Assembly: GCF_963676685.1 (NCBI RefSeq)
Contig: NC_092353.1
Coordinates: 8,894,207-8,958,206 of the forward strand
DNA: 64,000 nucleotides
Origin: Mytilus edulis
Lineage: Eukaryota; Mollusca; Bivalvia; Mytilida; Mytilidae
Reading direction: 5' to 3'
Under the pieces are notes generated by a model that was given only the letters and a program-made list of their open reading frames with translations, was not told the origin of the DNA and searched no databases. Of the stretch, positions 1 to 12,112 are shown piece after piece; the stretch's first letter is position 1; each line of letters starts with the position of its first letter. Both the position numbers and the translations under genes were made by a program.

Positions 1-3000
1 GATAATTTATTATTACTTGTTTCGACATTAAACGAATAACATGTACAAGGTAAGAAGCATAATATATCTTTTGCTTTTATAGCACGATGTTGGTACAATA
101 TTAAAAAAAGTTGTAATGCTGCACATCAGCAAAAAGAGGCAAAGAAACCTAAGATGATTTTGCCTCATGTCTGCATGCAGTTCTTTTTCTGAACTGAACT
201 TCTTGTCTTTTTCTGTTAGTAACTATTGGTCTATGGTTGTTCGGTCATACTTTTCGATAATTATTTTATGCGTTGTTTTGTTTGTTTCTGTTTATGTTGT
301 TTGTTTATTTGCTCATTGATCAATAATTGTTTGTCCTTAAAGATGTAGCTATATCACAATACCTTGACTTAAACAACTGTGAATTGTGCATTCAAAAAAT
401 AAAAGAGGCTCCTTTGTTGATAATTGAATTTTGTTTCTTATATTTATTTTGTAAACGATTAGGAATTTTCTTATTTGTAAACCACTAAAGAGGAAATGTT
501 CATTTCTCATTTCGTATTTCTTTCCTTTTTGGTTGCTTTGTGATAAAGAGGGAAATAAAAATACTACAAGTTGGTCTTAACTGATTTTATGTGCTGACAA
601 TTGTTTTCCCCTTTATAACCATGTGTGCTGCTTTGTTAATATTGGTCGTATAACTTTTGACGTGACTCGATATTTATTCATCGAGTTATAATGTTTTATG
701 GGTTTGGAGGTGCGATTCGTACCTAGAGTGTTCAGTTTCGTTTTCATTTTGTCAAACATTATGTCTATATTTTACCTAATGTGTATACTTTCGGGAACGT
801 GTGTACCTGATACTGTATGAACTATTTAGTACATAAACTTTCGTTTATGACGTTTCCGAAGATATACACTCGTCGTATTGTTTGCATTTAAGGTCAGTTG
901 TAGTGTACATAGAGTATGTATGTGATGTGTAATGTAAGATAACACAGTTGTGGATGCTGGATCTGAACTACATTAGCTAGTTCCTCCCGTTACTCATCCA
1001 AAACTTGTCAATGAAAAGCATACGAAGGTTTAACTAGCTGTAAAACTACATTTAACAATCTGTGTTATACGGACATGTATGTACCAAGTCAGAAATATGA
1101 CTTGTGATTTCTATCATTCAGTTTGTAGATAAAGTCTTACGTTTGATGTTGTCGGTTTGTATGAATTACCCCTTTTCTTGTTAGTCATGGTTGTTTAAAA
1201 AAAATGGTAGTCATGGAATTGCCATGTTTATTATTTATGACAGATATAAAAAGGAATCCTGTCACGTTAAACAGTTACGCCCATTTTTGGGAACAGTACA
1301 ATTTTTTTAAGTCTATTTCAGAATGGAAAGATAATATTTTGTTTACCTTTACATTAAATCTAGTAGGTAGGAAGAACTGTGATGGCGTATTCAAAATGCT
1401 TTTTTTCTTCTTTTTTTTTCTTTTATCTTAATTCTAAGTGATTTCATTTTTTTTTAAGTTTATTAACCAATATACGTGTTTTCAGTCACGATGTCAAAAA
1501 CATGGTTGCCGTTGGATGTTGAGTGCCCTCATCTCTATGTTGTTTTCGTATTATGTCGGATCCCCTTCAAATTATTCTATATCAATGTCGCCTATTCCAA
1601 TATTTGTTAAGGTTTTCAAAAATCAACGACTTAATTGCATTTGATGGTCAGAAAAACCTGAATTAGTGAATTATTTTATGGGCAGGAAAGGTACAGAAAT
1701 ATATTTTAATGTACCTTTTACATCGTAATTGGACTGCCTTATTGGTAATTTGTTTTTCGAAATCCTTATTGAAATCTATTATGCTAAATGGATGACAAAA
1801 ATTATAACGAGTCTTTGATTCTTTTTATGATATTCACTGGCCTTCAACATGGTGCTTTAGCTCATAGCGAACTGCAACTATAAAAGGCCTGAAAATATAA
1901 CGAGTGTAAATCAGTTGAAAGGGAAACTGACATTCTAAAAAATACTTTTATGATTGGTGCAACCTGTTATATTTTAGTACATAAGAAATTTTCACATAAA
2001 TTTCAGAATTGTATCTTTATCTTGCAATTCATGTTAGTCAAAATCTTATGATCACTGATATTTAAGATCGTGGTCATTCATTATTAATAGGCGGTGACCG
2101 AAGTCGGTATTATGAAATTTTAATCGTCAAAAATGGTATTCGGCTGTAACATATATCATTCGATTCGAATGTGTACTTTGAGATTATTTTGGACGTCAAA
2201 AGAACACTGACAACATCAACAAATAAGAAATATCAAGTCCAAAATATTTGATGAAAACTATGTATGCAGCCCTATCATGGACGGGACACAACTATCCAGA
2301 ATTGTTTTAAGTTAATTTCTGAATAGAAGAGATTTTTGAAAGTAAAAAAAATATCGTTTTTTACAATCTTACCTCATAAAAATGTATGTACATAAAAAGA
2401 AAAATTGCAGTTTTATTACTTTATAGTCTTTACGATATAATCCATTCATCAGCGCTTTATTATATGATGTTGGAATCAGGTAAAACACAAATTGTTTCCG
2501 TTTATAGAAATGTTTACCTTCATAATTTGTCATCAAAAGGCTTTTATTATTATATTTTTTGCCTAATGCATAGAACGTTATGTTTGACGTTTGAATAAAA
2601 CAAAAAAGAAAGATATTTGAGGGCAGCGTTTGAATAAAAAGTCAAACTGCATGCCACAAGCTAAAATACAAAACAACTGCACCATACAACTTTTGACGAC
2701 CAATCTTAAATTCAAGTTTAATCATTTTTTTAAGAGTGTGTCAATTTTTAGCCGTATACCCAGATGTGAAATTAAACTGTTTAAATAATCGTTTTTTTCC
2801 CTATTTCGTCACCGCACTACATTGACAGATTATGTAAAGCAGTGTTTACATACAACAAAACAATTAAGAATATTCACAGTTTATTCACAATATTGTTCAA
2901 ACAGGGAAAAAATCCAATTCGGTATGTCTCATTTGAGTTAAAGAAAGAAAAGAAAACGGTACTGTGAAGCAGATATCAAATAACGGTCAACCAAGTCGAG

Positions 3001-3567
3001 ATGGCATCCGTGAAATTGTCGAAGGGATTATTTTAAATTCTCCACATGGAATTATTGGATTAATAGAATCCTTCTTTGTAGCAATTCTCTATCCCGTACT
3101 TCATGAAAGGAAATCCAAGCTTTGGAATATCGTTACAGCAGGGCTATATTTAGCTGAACTTGAAGGATGATGTTGTCTTCTTTCTTTTTTTTCTTTAAAA
3201 GGAACAAATCAGAAAACTGGAACGCACAGTTTGTGCATATGGGAGTGGAAATTTCTGGTTAAAAATCCGGTCCTACAACGTATTAAGTATAAATTAAATA
3301 ATTAAAAGTCCTGATCATGTCAGTTTCAGAGAATGTTTTGTTCCAATCATAATATTTGTAAGGTTTCATAACATGTTTGGAATGCATGCCAATGAAAATA
3401 CTGATTGCACATGTTTTTTTATGAAACGAACACGGTAAACTGTTCAGATTGAATTTATCAGGTTATTAGAAAATGAAGTCAAATAACCTGCATTATTTCT
3501 AAGTCCTTCGACTATAACCTTTTGTACATATGTTTTTCATTATGATCTATTTACATTTCCTATATTG
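1..3567. other. Intergenic region upstream of first TLR gene
   Basis: AT-rich sequence with no gene I can support. A short stretch near 1846-1900 (ccttcaacatggtgctttag and the following tataaaaggcc) matches a dispersed repeat seen again near 35836 and 43905. One short open frame at 2964-3170 has fairly protein-like composition but no usable ATG, no recognisable domain and no convincing splice sites. The 5' leader exon and promoter of the downstream TLR gene must lie here, but I cannot place them. Confidence 0.5.
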
Positions 3568-3602
3568 CAGGATTCATCGTATGATAAAAGAAATGTTCAC
3601 TG
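3568..3602 (+). other. 3' splice site and leader of TLR gene 1
   Basis: A pyrimidine-containing stretch ends in tatattgcag at 3561-3570, 32 bases before the first ATG at 3603. The second TLR copy has the same arrangement at 12012-12021. The leader is therefore probably spliced, with an untranslated first exon further upstream. Confidence 0.6.
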
Positions 3603-6191
3603 ATGAGTTACACAACATTTATCATGAATAAATCCGTTTACCTAATCCTTTTGATAGTAACGTTGACAACATTTGCACATAAATGTCAAATAATATTACA
3701 CGCCGATCAAATAATTGCAGATTGCACCAGACTTGAATTAACAAATGTGCCTACAGATTTACCACTAGACATATCAGGTATTGATCTGAGCTACAATCAG
3801 ATTTCAACGATACAAAAGAAGGCCTTTGAATCGTTCTCAAAGTTGACAGCTCTGATATTGGATTTTAATATGATTAAAACTATAGATGGTGATGTCTTTA
3901 ATGGTTTGAAAAAAATAAGATGGCTTTCAATGAAGCACAATCAACTTAACATATCGTCTAAAATACTTGACGTTGTATTTAAATCGTTATTACAACTGCA
4001 ACACTTAGACATCAGATACAATATTGATAAAATGTTTAACCAATCAAATCCAATGGTCTATCCCTACTTTGGAAATCTGCATAATTTAACCGATTTATAT
4101 ATGGATCTTGCACAAAACCCTGTATTCAAGTTAAGTGGATTCGAGGAACTTACAAACCTGAGCACAATAAAATTTGCAAAATGCTATTTGAACCAGATGT
4201 CTAATGATACCTTAGTAGAATTACCACCATCTATTACTGCAATATACTTTCACGAATGCACTGGTACAATAAAGATTGTAGAAGCAGATTTTTTAAAGCC
4301 GTTTACGTCACTTACGATATTAAATATGGAAAGAGTTGCTATACAATTAGAAGATGCTTTAAAACTTCTTTATCCTTTTACAAATAAAACAATGACCTCC
4401 ATCATATTCAAAGCAATTACACCTCATGTTCCTAAACCTGTTTTCTTATATCACAATATGACTAATTATTTGATACATATTTGTGTTAAAACCTTAGTTT
4501 TAGCAGAAAGTGAAATAGTAGGATATGAGAACGGTCTTCTTCGCGATTTTAAATCTCCCCAATGTCTCGAAAATGTTGTTTTATCGGGCAATCGATTTTC
4601 AATAGCATTAGGTCCTCATTTGCAGGAGTTAATGGTTATTATGAAGATGACAACCAATTTGAAATTTTTTGACTTGTCGTATAATTCAATTAATTTTAAC
4701 AATATAGAATACTGCAACATAAACGTGCTTGAAAATCCTTCTTATAGAAAGGAAGTATATAGAGAAGGATGCCAAATTAAATCTGAACCTACAAATGAAT
4801 TTACAAATTACAACTATGTATTAGAAAAGGCTCAAATGGTTGATATACCTACATACACGATTTATTTACCTAGTAATCTTACTTTTCTTCGTGTTTCTCA
4901 TTATATGACATCGTATATTATGACGGGACAAAAGTTATTTTTTGCGAATGTCAATAATCTAAGATATGTAGATTTCTCATACTGGCAGATAAAGCAGTTT
5001 CCAGAAATTTATTCAGTTACTCCTTTTAATGTTAGGTATTTGGACATTTCGGGACTTAACTCAACAATACTTATTCATAAGACGTCAGTACCTTTTTTCC
5101 AGAATGTCCAGACAGCAATTTTAAAAAATGCAATGCTGGGTCTAACAACGGGAAAAACTGGTAAAATATTCAAACTTTTCCCGGCTGTGGAAAAACTAGA
5201 TATATCTTACAACAACTTATGGTATCTGGATGAAGATGCCTTTGAAAGAAACTTAAATTTGTCAATTGTTAGTATAGCACACAATTTACTGCCTGCTATA
5301 CCTATAGCTTTGATAGATTTGCCTCATTTAAGTAAATTGGATTTAAGTTACAACCGCCTTCAAACCATCAATAAAACATTTAGAGACTGGATGGATAAGA
5401 AAAGTCAAATTTATAAAAGGACATTTAATTTCTTTATAAAAGGGAACAGTCTGAAATGCACCTGCGAAACTTCTGATTTTATAAGGTGGCTTTTCAACAC
5501 AAATGTCGTTTTTGATCAGGCCAATAAAAATTTCAGCTGTACATTGACAAATGGATCAGAAAGTAACACAATTGATGTCTACAAACGATTCCATGAGCAC
5601 TTTAGCACCTGTAATAGCAATAATTGGTTGCGCCTAGGAATAGGACTTCTTGTTGCATTCGTCATTTTCACTGTTCCGTTTGCAGTGATTTTTAATTTCC
5701 GATGGAAAATAACATTTTGGATATATCGGAACTTTAAGAGAGTCGTAGAACAAAAATTAGAGAGAAAATTTAATTATGACATTTACTTGTCATATGCAGA
5801 TGACATGCTACAGTGGATTCAGGTCGATTTTCTCCAGAGAATTGAGAATTCATGGAGCATGAAAGTATGCATAGAGGAGCGCGATTTCCAAATTGGAGTT
5901 ACCAAAGCAGATGAAATAGCAAATGCTATAGCTAGCAGTAAACATGCAATTTTTATCCTTTCTGAGTCGTACAAAGATAACGAGTGGAACAAGTTTGTAA
6001 TCGAAAGAGTCAAATTTGAAAAATGCAGAAATTATTTGCAGAAGATAATCATCCTGGTACAAGACGCTACAGCATCATGCATTCCACATGAACTGGACGA
6101 CATTCTACAAAATGTCACCATAATAGACTGGGAGGACAACGAGACAGGCTGGGACAAACTGCGAATGGCACTGTTTACTGATTCCTTTTAA
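3603..6191 (+). CDS. Toll-like receptor, gene 1 of tandem pair
   Basis: A membrane pattern-recognition receptor of 862 residues in one uninterrupted coding exon. A hydrophobic signal peptide occupies about residues 8-25; Met8 (base 3624) aligns with the start of the second copy and may be the true initiator. Cys28 and Cys41 form an LRRNT-like cap. Leucine-rich repeats follow (for example LDLSYN-type motifs at about residues 59, 516 and 580), then one LRRCT cysteine cluster beginning CTCETSDF, with two more Cys before the membrane. The transmembrane helix is about residues 679-700. The TIR domain starts with YDIYLSYAD (725-733), has the BB loop RDFQIG (760-765) and ends near GWDKLRMAL. Family knowledge: a TIR domain recruits TIR adaptors such as MyD88. 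Oddity: the usual BB-loop proline is Ile764. Many N-x-S/T sites fit an extracellular domain. The ligand is not predictable. Confidence 0.95.
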   Translation: MSYTTFIMNKSVYLILLIVTLTTFAHKCQIILHADQIIADCTRLELTNVPTDLPLDISGIDLSYNQISTIQKKAFESFSKLTALILDFNMIKTIDGDVFNGLKKIRWLSMKHNQLNISSKILDVVFKSLLQLQHLDIRYNIDKMFNQSNPMVYPYFGNLHNLTDLYMDLAQNPVFKLSGFEELTNLSTIKFAKCYLNQMSNDTLVELPPSITAIYFHECTGTIKIVEADFLKPFTSLTILNMERVAIQLEDALKLLYPFTNKTMTSIIFKAITPHVPKPVFLYHNMTNYLIHICVKTLVLAESEIVGYENGLLRDFKSPQCLENVVLSGNRFSIALGPHLQELMVIMKMTTNLKFFDLSYNSINFNNIEYCNINVLENPSYRKEVYREGCQIKSEPTNEFTNYNYVLEKAQMVDIPTYTIYLPSNLTFLRVSHYMTSYIMTGQKLFFANVNNLRYVDFSYWQIKQFPEIYSVTPFNVRYLDISGLNSTILIHKTSVPFFQNVQTAILKNAMLGLTTGKTGKIFKLFPAVEKLDISYNNLWYLDEDAFERNLNLSIVSIAHNLLPAIPIALIDLPHLSKLDLSYNRLQTINKTFRDWMDKKSQIYKRTFNFFIKGNSLKCTCETSDFIRWLFNTNVVFDQANKNFSCTLTNGSESNTIDVYKRFHEHFSTCNSNNWLRLGIGLLVAFVIFTVPFAVIFNFRWKITFWIYRNFKRVVEQKLERKFNYDIYLSYADDMLQWIQVDFLQRIENSWSMKVCIEERDFQIGVTKADEIANAIASSKHAIFILSESYKDNEWNKFVIERVKFEKCRNYLQKIIILVQDATASCIPHELDDILQNVTIIDWEDNETGWDKLRMALFTDSF

Positions 6192-6598
6192 TTAAAGGAA
6201 TACGAAGTTGATTAAATACCACTACTGACTATACATTATAAAAAAATATGCAGCTAAAACAATTGTTGGAAATATATCTTCGCCTATTCATAGCTTTACA
6301 ACCAGACTTGTCTTTTTTTCTATGATATTTAGTCTATCGTGTTACGGTATATGTATATTAAGTATAAAGCATACGTAAAAAGTTATATATATATATATAT
6401 ATCTCAGGCCAACCAGAATGTATTAGTAGAAAGTCTATCCTTGATATTAGTTGTAAAGAAATCCCCAATCTACAAAAAAAAGTGGATACTTCAAAACTTT
6501 TGTAGTACTGATCAATATTTACGATTGTATTGTCATACACGACGATTAAGGTAAAAACAAATCACATGGTGATAAAGACTTTTTATAAGGTGTAACAA

Positions 6599-6604
6599 AA
6601 TAAA
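6599..6604 (+). terminator. Candidate poly(A) signal of TLR gene 1
   Basis: AATAAA about 410 bases after the stop codon, and the first canonical signal I see downstream of it. Position only; the cleavage site is unknown. Confidence 0.4.
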
Positions 6605-7585
6605 TATTGTAAGCATTTATATGAATTTAAAAAATGCCTAATTATGCATAATCCATTCATTGGCGCTTAGAATTTCCATTTGTGTTTATTTTCAACCCTT
6701 CGTTTGATGTTTCGTTACATAATCCAAAAATATTGCGAAAAGTATACAAATATATATATATAAGTTTTCGAAAAATAGTATAACTATAAAACTGGGAACA
6801 GTTAATTAAATATATTTCTTTTTAATATAACTTTATAACGGAGAACTATCAACATAAATGTTGTTTGATTACGTTTCGTGCTGTTATTAAAATAGCGAAA
6901 TTGTTGAAAGATACAGTATGTTTATGTTTAAAAGACATATTCAAAGATATCCAAAAAAAAAAAACTTTGACCGATGATGAATACATCATGTATACGTATC
7001 AATAGTTTAAGATAACACCCTTTAGGAGTATTTTTCGTTCGCGTTTTCCGAGTTAATTGAGACTCTTTAGTAATACTCAATAGAGTTGCTCCCCTGGACA
7101 ATGCCAGATTTATGAAACAGGTTATTATAAATGAAAATTTGTTTAAAATTAAAAAAAAATAGATAAAAGAGATTTTCCTTATACAAGTAAGCACTTCAGA
7201 TAAAAATAAAAACATTATTTTCTTAATTCCGAATTTATTAACTTAACAATAACAGCACTTGTAAATTAAATAATACGTACCAAAATTGCTCGAAGATAAT
7301 AAATCATGGTTTTGTTACCGAAAGCTATGGGACTGTAATTTACTTGAGGTTATGCTTGGTGACTTTCTCTCTTCATTTATAAACGATATTAAGAGGCTGT
7401 TTTAATTTTCATATAATCTACAAATAAACTTTGAAATTATTGGCGCAGATTTAAAAATTACGATGTTAGTATATACTAGTAATACAAATGTTCATATCGA
7501 TAACATTGGTTTTAGCACTGATCGTATCGCAGAAAAAATGTTTTAATGTTTTCATTTCCTTCTATATGTTTTGTTTTCATTCAAA

Positions 7586-7872
7586 GAAATATTGAGGATG
7601 GAAATGGGGAATGTATCAAAGAGACAACAACCCGACCATAGAGCAAACAACAGCAGAAGGTCACCAACAGGTCTTTAATGCAGCGAGAAATTCCAGCACC
7701 CGGAGGCTTCCTTCAGCTGGCCCCTAAACAAATATATATACTACTTCAGTGATAATGAACGCCAAACTAAACTCAAAATTGTACACAAGAAACTAACATT
7801 TAAATTATACAAGACTTGGGAGAGGCGCAAAAATGCGGCGGGGTTAAACATGTTTGTGAGATCTCAACCCTC
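7586..7872. repeat. Dispersed repeat, mussel type
   Basis: A less AT-rich block from gatggaaatggggaatgtat to gcggcggggttaaacatg, with a composition sharply different from its flanks. I recognise the wording as a short interspersed repeat common in mussel genomes, from memory and not from a search. A related phrase (gtggtggggttgaatataat) ends the repeat near 15690. Presumably non-coding and non-autonomous. Confidence 0.55.
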
Positions 7873-8946
7873 CTTGGCATATATTGATTGGACTTCTATT
7901 AAAAATATTGTTCCCTAGCTCAGCATTTCAATAGATGATTCCCTTTTGTTGATTAAAGAAATCCTGCAGGTTGTTTCTGGTAACGATCATTATATAAGAC
8001 TTTAGTTATAATTCATTAAAATATATCATATTCAAGAAAAAGAAAATATATATGAAGATATTTATTAAGTAATACTTTAAACCATTAAGACATAATTTAA
8101 GTATCGTTTCCGAAAACTTGTTATATTCCTTCCTTTGGCTCTTTTTAGCAAAAAAATATCTTCCTGGTTTGAAAAAGAAATCAACATTTTCCGTTTGAGC
8201 TATTCGCAGGTATGTCGAAATTAAAAATTATTTGTATTAACAAAATAATCATGAAGACTTTTTTATTATTGTATTTTGATATTTTTTTTTTATCTATTTT
8301 CTTTTTTTTTATATTTCTTTTTTTTATTTGTTTTAGTCGAGCTCACTTTACATATGAAATGAAACCCTTTATTAATGTGTTTATAAGTGTAAGCATATAT
8401 TGTTGGTTTTGAAACTAGTCGTCGTATCATTTCAATAGTATGAATATCTTGATGGTCTTCTGGTAGCTATACTACACATAATATCAAACCTTTTGTCTCC
8501 TGGAGCGGTGTTGTACTTGCTACGAATTCCAGATATACACTGATTGTTTGAATATGTTTACAACAAATTATTTAACCAACAGTCCTATATAGGTTAAAGA
8601 TCAGAGCGTTGGTGTTCAAATCATTTGCATGAGTTTTATGTTATTCTTAAGATGGACCCGTTAAACAACGTATTTTCCAAATAGACTGAATAGTAGGTGA
8701 AAAATTTCAATCATGTGCTCATTTTTATAAATTTCCTGTTTACAAAACTCTGTATTTTTCGAAAAACTAAGGATTTTCTTATCCCAGGCATAGACTACCT
8801 TAGCCGTATTTGGCACACCGTTTTTGAATTTTGGATCCTCAATGCTCTTAAACTTTGTATTTGTTTGGCTTTATAAATATTTTGATATGAGATTCACTGA
8901 TCAGTCTTATGTAGTCTGGCGTACTAAATTATAATCCTGGTACCTT

Positions 8947-9185
8947 TGATAACTATTATTTAGCAGACCACAAATTGATGACACAGCTCAATACCAACAT
9001 GTTCATACTGTTCAATGTCGTCCTTCATTTTAAAAAAAACACATTTGGCGTTACATAGATGGACTATGATAACTATTATTTAGCAGACCACAAATTGATG
9101 ACACAGCTCAATACCAACATGTTCATACTGTTCAATGTCGTCCTTCATTTAAAAAAAAAACACATTTGGCGTTACATAGATGGAT
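8947..9185. repeat. Two-copy 120-bp tandem duplication
   Basis: The block starting tgataactattatttagcag at 8947 recurs at 9067 with period 120. Over the region read, the copies differ only at a T/A in a poly(A) tract and by one A of length, so the duplication is recent. It lies in the TLR spacer. Confidence 0.93.
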
Positions 9186-10589
9186 GTATTTAACACGTAT
9201 TTTAACTTCGATCTGCATAATGAAATGAATGCTAATTTTGAAGGTTTCTGGATATTTCATGAATAAATTGAAAACAAAATAAATTTGCCAGCTGTAACTA
9301 AAAAACAGCAATACCCGCATATCATTTGGAAATATTTAAAGAGGTATCTAAGCGCACATTTGTTTTTTTTTTATCTTGAGTTCTTCGGTAACATATGTAA
9401 ATTTCAGAGAGAGAAAATATTATCTGCACAAAAAGTCAGTTAGTTCAGTTTATATTTAGACAAATCAACTGGAATTAAATTAAAAAAATATATTCTTAAA
9501 GATTTATGGAAGTCACCAAGTGCTTATATGACATAAGTGTACTTCAAAGGAAAAAAAAACACTTTACTTGTGAAATTATGTCAAGACGTTTTCGTAAAAA
9601 GTATGTTGAAGATGTTTTTTCGGAAAATTTACACACTATGATTATAAAAGATTGTTAAAGTCATATGAAGTGAGTGAGTGGTGAAAAATAAATGTTTATC
9701 CAATTCTTGAACCAATGCATGTATATATCATAAACTTAGTCCTCTGTGCACGATTTTATAATTTTTTACGCAAATATATCGTATAATCGTCAAATTTTTT
9801 TTTCTCTCTGTCTGTTATGATTTAATAAATATGGATGCTCATTAAATGCCGTGTTTTGAAGCCGAAGTTTAACGATTGTCACCTTATAGTAAACAAATAA
9901 CAAAATGCATGGGTATTGAGCACGTGTTTAACATGTACAATCAGATAATTGTTTATTTTAATGACAGATCCATGCGTATTGCGACCACCGGATTTTTACG
10001 AGGAAGGTTACGCTCAGGTCACTATGCATACGGAAAATATGTCGGCGAATTGCTTCCTGGAAACAAACAATCAAAACTAAGTAAACTTCTTCTAAATGTG
10101 GACAAATTAAAGAATTTTCCTCAGAAAAAAGTATATGTACATAAGTTGGATGATGAAAACTATCCATTTAGTTATAAAAAAAACATATGCATATTTTTTT
10201 TTAATTTGAGGTTTCTTATGACTTTAACACTCTTCGCTTTAGTCGCTTTCTATTCCCATGATATTGTCAATTTTATTCGACTTATGAGTATGAATAATTC
10301 TTGGTTATTGTCGCCTCTATTGTAACCCGGATTTGTTTTTCCTCTATCGATAAATGAATTTTGAACAGCGGTATACTACTGTTGCCTTTATTTAAAAACA
10401 CAATAATTTTGCATAGTGAGAAATCAAAATAACGCTCTGATATTTTGATAATACACACCGAGATTATTAATAAAAAATTCATGAAATGAAGAAAAGAAAA
10501 AACAATGACACAAGTGAATAACACACAATGATTTCAAAATTCACATATTTGGAATTTTCAAAACATGCCTTCAACTTAATTTTGACGAG

Positions 10590-11190
10590 AATGGTTTGCC
10601 ATAAGAGATACCTGTCATTGGCAATCCATCATACATTCACGTCTCAGTCATTACAGCTGAAAGGTCGTACTGGGTCAGCTCTCCCTTACCCGCTATCTAC
10701 GATGAGGGTTTACTGGTAGATTGATCAACGACTTACTACTTTCGATGACAGAAACCAATCCAACGCTGTACAGACTACGTTAGGCGTTATCCACATAAAT
10801 ACTCGTGTCAGCATTCATTCCGTTACCCATTATGGATGGGGAGTGTTATGCCGACTGACATCCGAGGGTTGTATCCTAGGTGTTAGATAATTGAACGTCA
10901 TTTCACTGTCTCGCGACATTGGCCCTAATAATGCGTCCTGTCATCGTTATACCAACGTCCGAGATTCATGATTCATGTAAGCGGGCTACCAAGCTGACCA
11001 ATATGGCCCTATAAGCAGCCGTTGTAAAGGCTGTAAACATTATCAACATAGTCGACAAACCAAAAGATCTTACCAAAACCAAAATGGCGGCCGTTCTGTT
11101 CCAACTTTCCATCGTCACGTTTGATATATTTAAACGCTCACCAAACGCCTTCGGGTACCGAACCGACCGTTCGAGTGCTATTATTTCACG
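10590..11190. other. Less AT-rich island of unknown origin
   Basis: By eye, this block is clearly richer in G+C than the surrounding sequence, with several CpG-containing words. All frames are interrupted and I could not assign it to a family. It could be a decayed transposon or retrogene fragment. Boundaries are approximate. Confidence 0.35.
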
Positions 11191-12011
11191 ATTTGAACAA
11201 GCTTAAAAATAAAAAATTTCGAAAAAAATTAATTACCTCAAAATGTCATAAGATATGATGTCCATGAATATCGACTGAAGTTTACACTTTGTTGTCAGTT
11301 CTCCTAGAAATATTTCATATGTCGCACCTCAAACTTGAAGGAAAGTTTCCACTCATGAACATATCAAATGAAATTGATAACTAGACCACCTGCGCACATA
11401 AATCAATATACGAAATGTATGTAATAGACCATACCAGTTTTCGTTTAAACTCATTGATTTACAAAATATTCTTGTATGCATGAAGTCACAATGGCAATAA
11501 TTCTTTTCTGTGGAATGTAGCTTTATTTAGATAAAAAAACATACCAAGATTTTACAAAGAATTAAAATTCTACGTTTGAAAACACTGATAAAGGTGACAA
11601 TTGTTCTACTATTTTATTTGTCTGACAACTTTTTCGTTTCCTCCTCGTTGTAATTAGATAAGGGTCTGGTATTATAATAGCCTGCCTTGTCACTATATAT
11701 CTTGAGCATTTCTTTGAATTTATTATGTCCGGTATGTTGTATAATCTTTTGTCAGAAATGTTTTAAATGTTATTTTCCAACCTGCACCTCAATAAAATTG
11801 CATATAAAATTTAAATTGTTCTTTAAATATAAAGGTCTCGCCGCATACGATGATTACCAATAACGATTATGAGATATTATACAAAGGGGAATAACGCTGT
11901 TAAGTCAACGAATATTGAATTTAAACGGATTAATTAAAAAATGAAACTGTAATAATCAGTAATGTTTCTCTTACTATAACCATATGTAAATTTTTAATGT
12001 TTTTCGTTTTC

Positions 12012-12112
12012 TTTTTTACAGGAACTATTTTGATATCGTAAAACTCTGCATTCATCAATATAGCCCATCTGCAATATTACGAATGTCTCTGGTGAATTAG
12101 ATAATATTAAAC
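12012..12112 (+). other. 3' splice site and leader of TLR gene 2
   Basis: cttttttacag ends at 12021, a strong acceptor with a T-rich tract, leaving about 91 bases of leader before the ATG at 12113. It corresponds to the acceptor at 3570 before TLR gene 1, so both copies share an intron-in-5'UTR structure. Confidence 0.65.

Larger units (their letters stand above)
6605..12011. other. Spacer between the two TLR genes
   Basis: About 5.4 kb without a gene I can support. It holds a dispersed repeat (about 7586-7872), a near-identical 120-bp tandem duplication (8947-9185) and a less AT-rich island (about 10590-11190), listed separately. The open frame at 9876-10325 lacks an ATG start and any recognisable domain. 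A third TLR copy was looked for by eye and not seen. Confidence 0.55.

Noticed and set aside
2964-3170. 68-codon frame with fairly protein-like composition upstream of TLR 1
   Set aside because: It starts at GTG, has no recognisable domain and no clear splice sites; it could be a relic exon but cannot be supported.
9876-10325. 149-codon open frame in the TLR spacer
   Set aside because: It begins at a non-ATG codon, has poly-Phe from T runs, and shows no domain or splice support.
10528-10930. Possible SRCR or Tc1-like coding trace in the less AT-rich island
   Set aside because: The translations have stops and lack the cysteine or DDE pattern needed; the resemblance was too weak.
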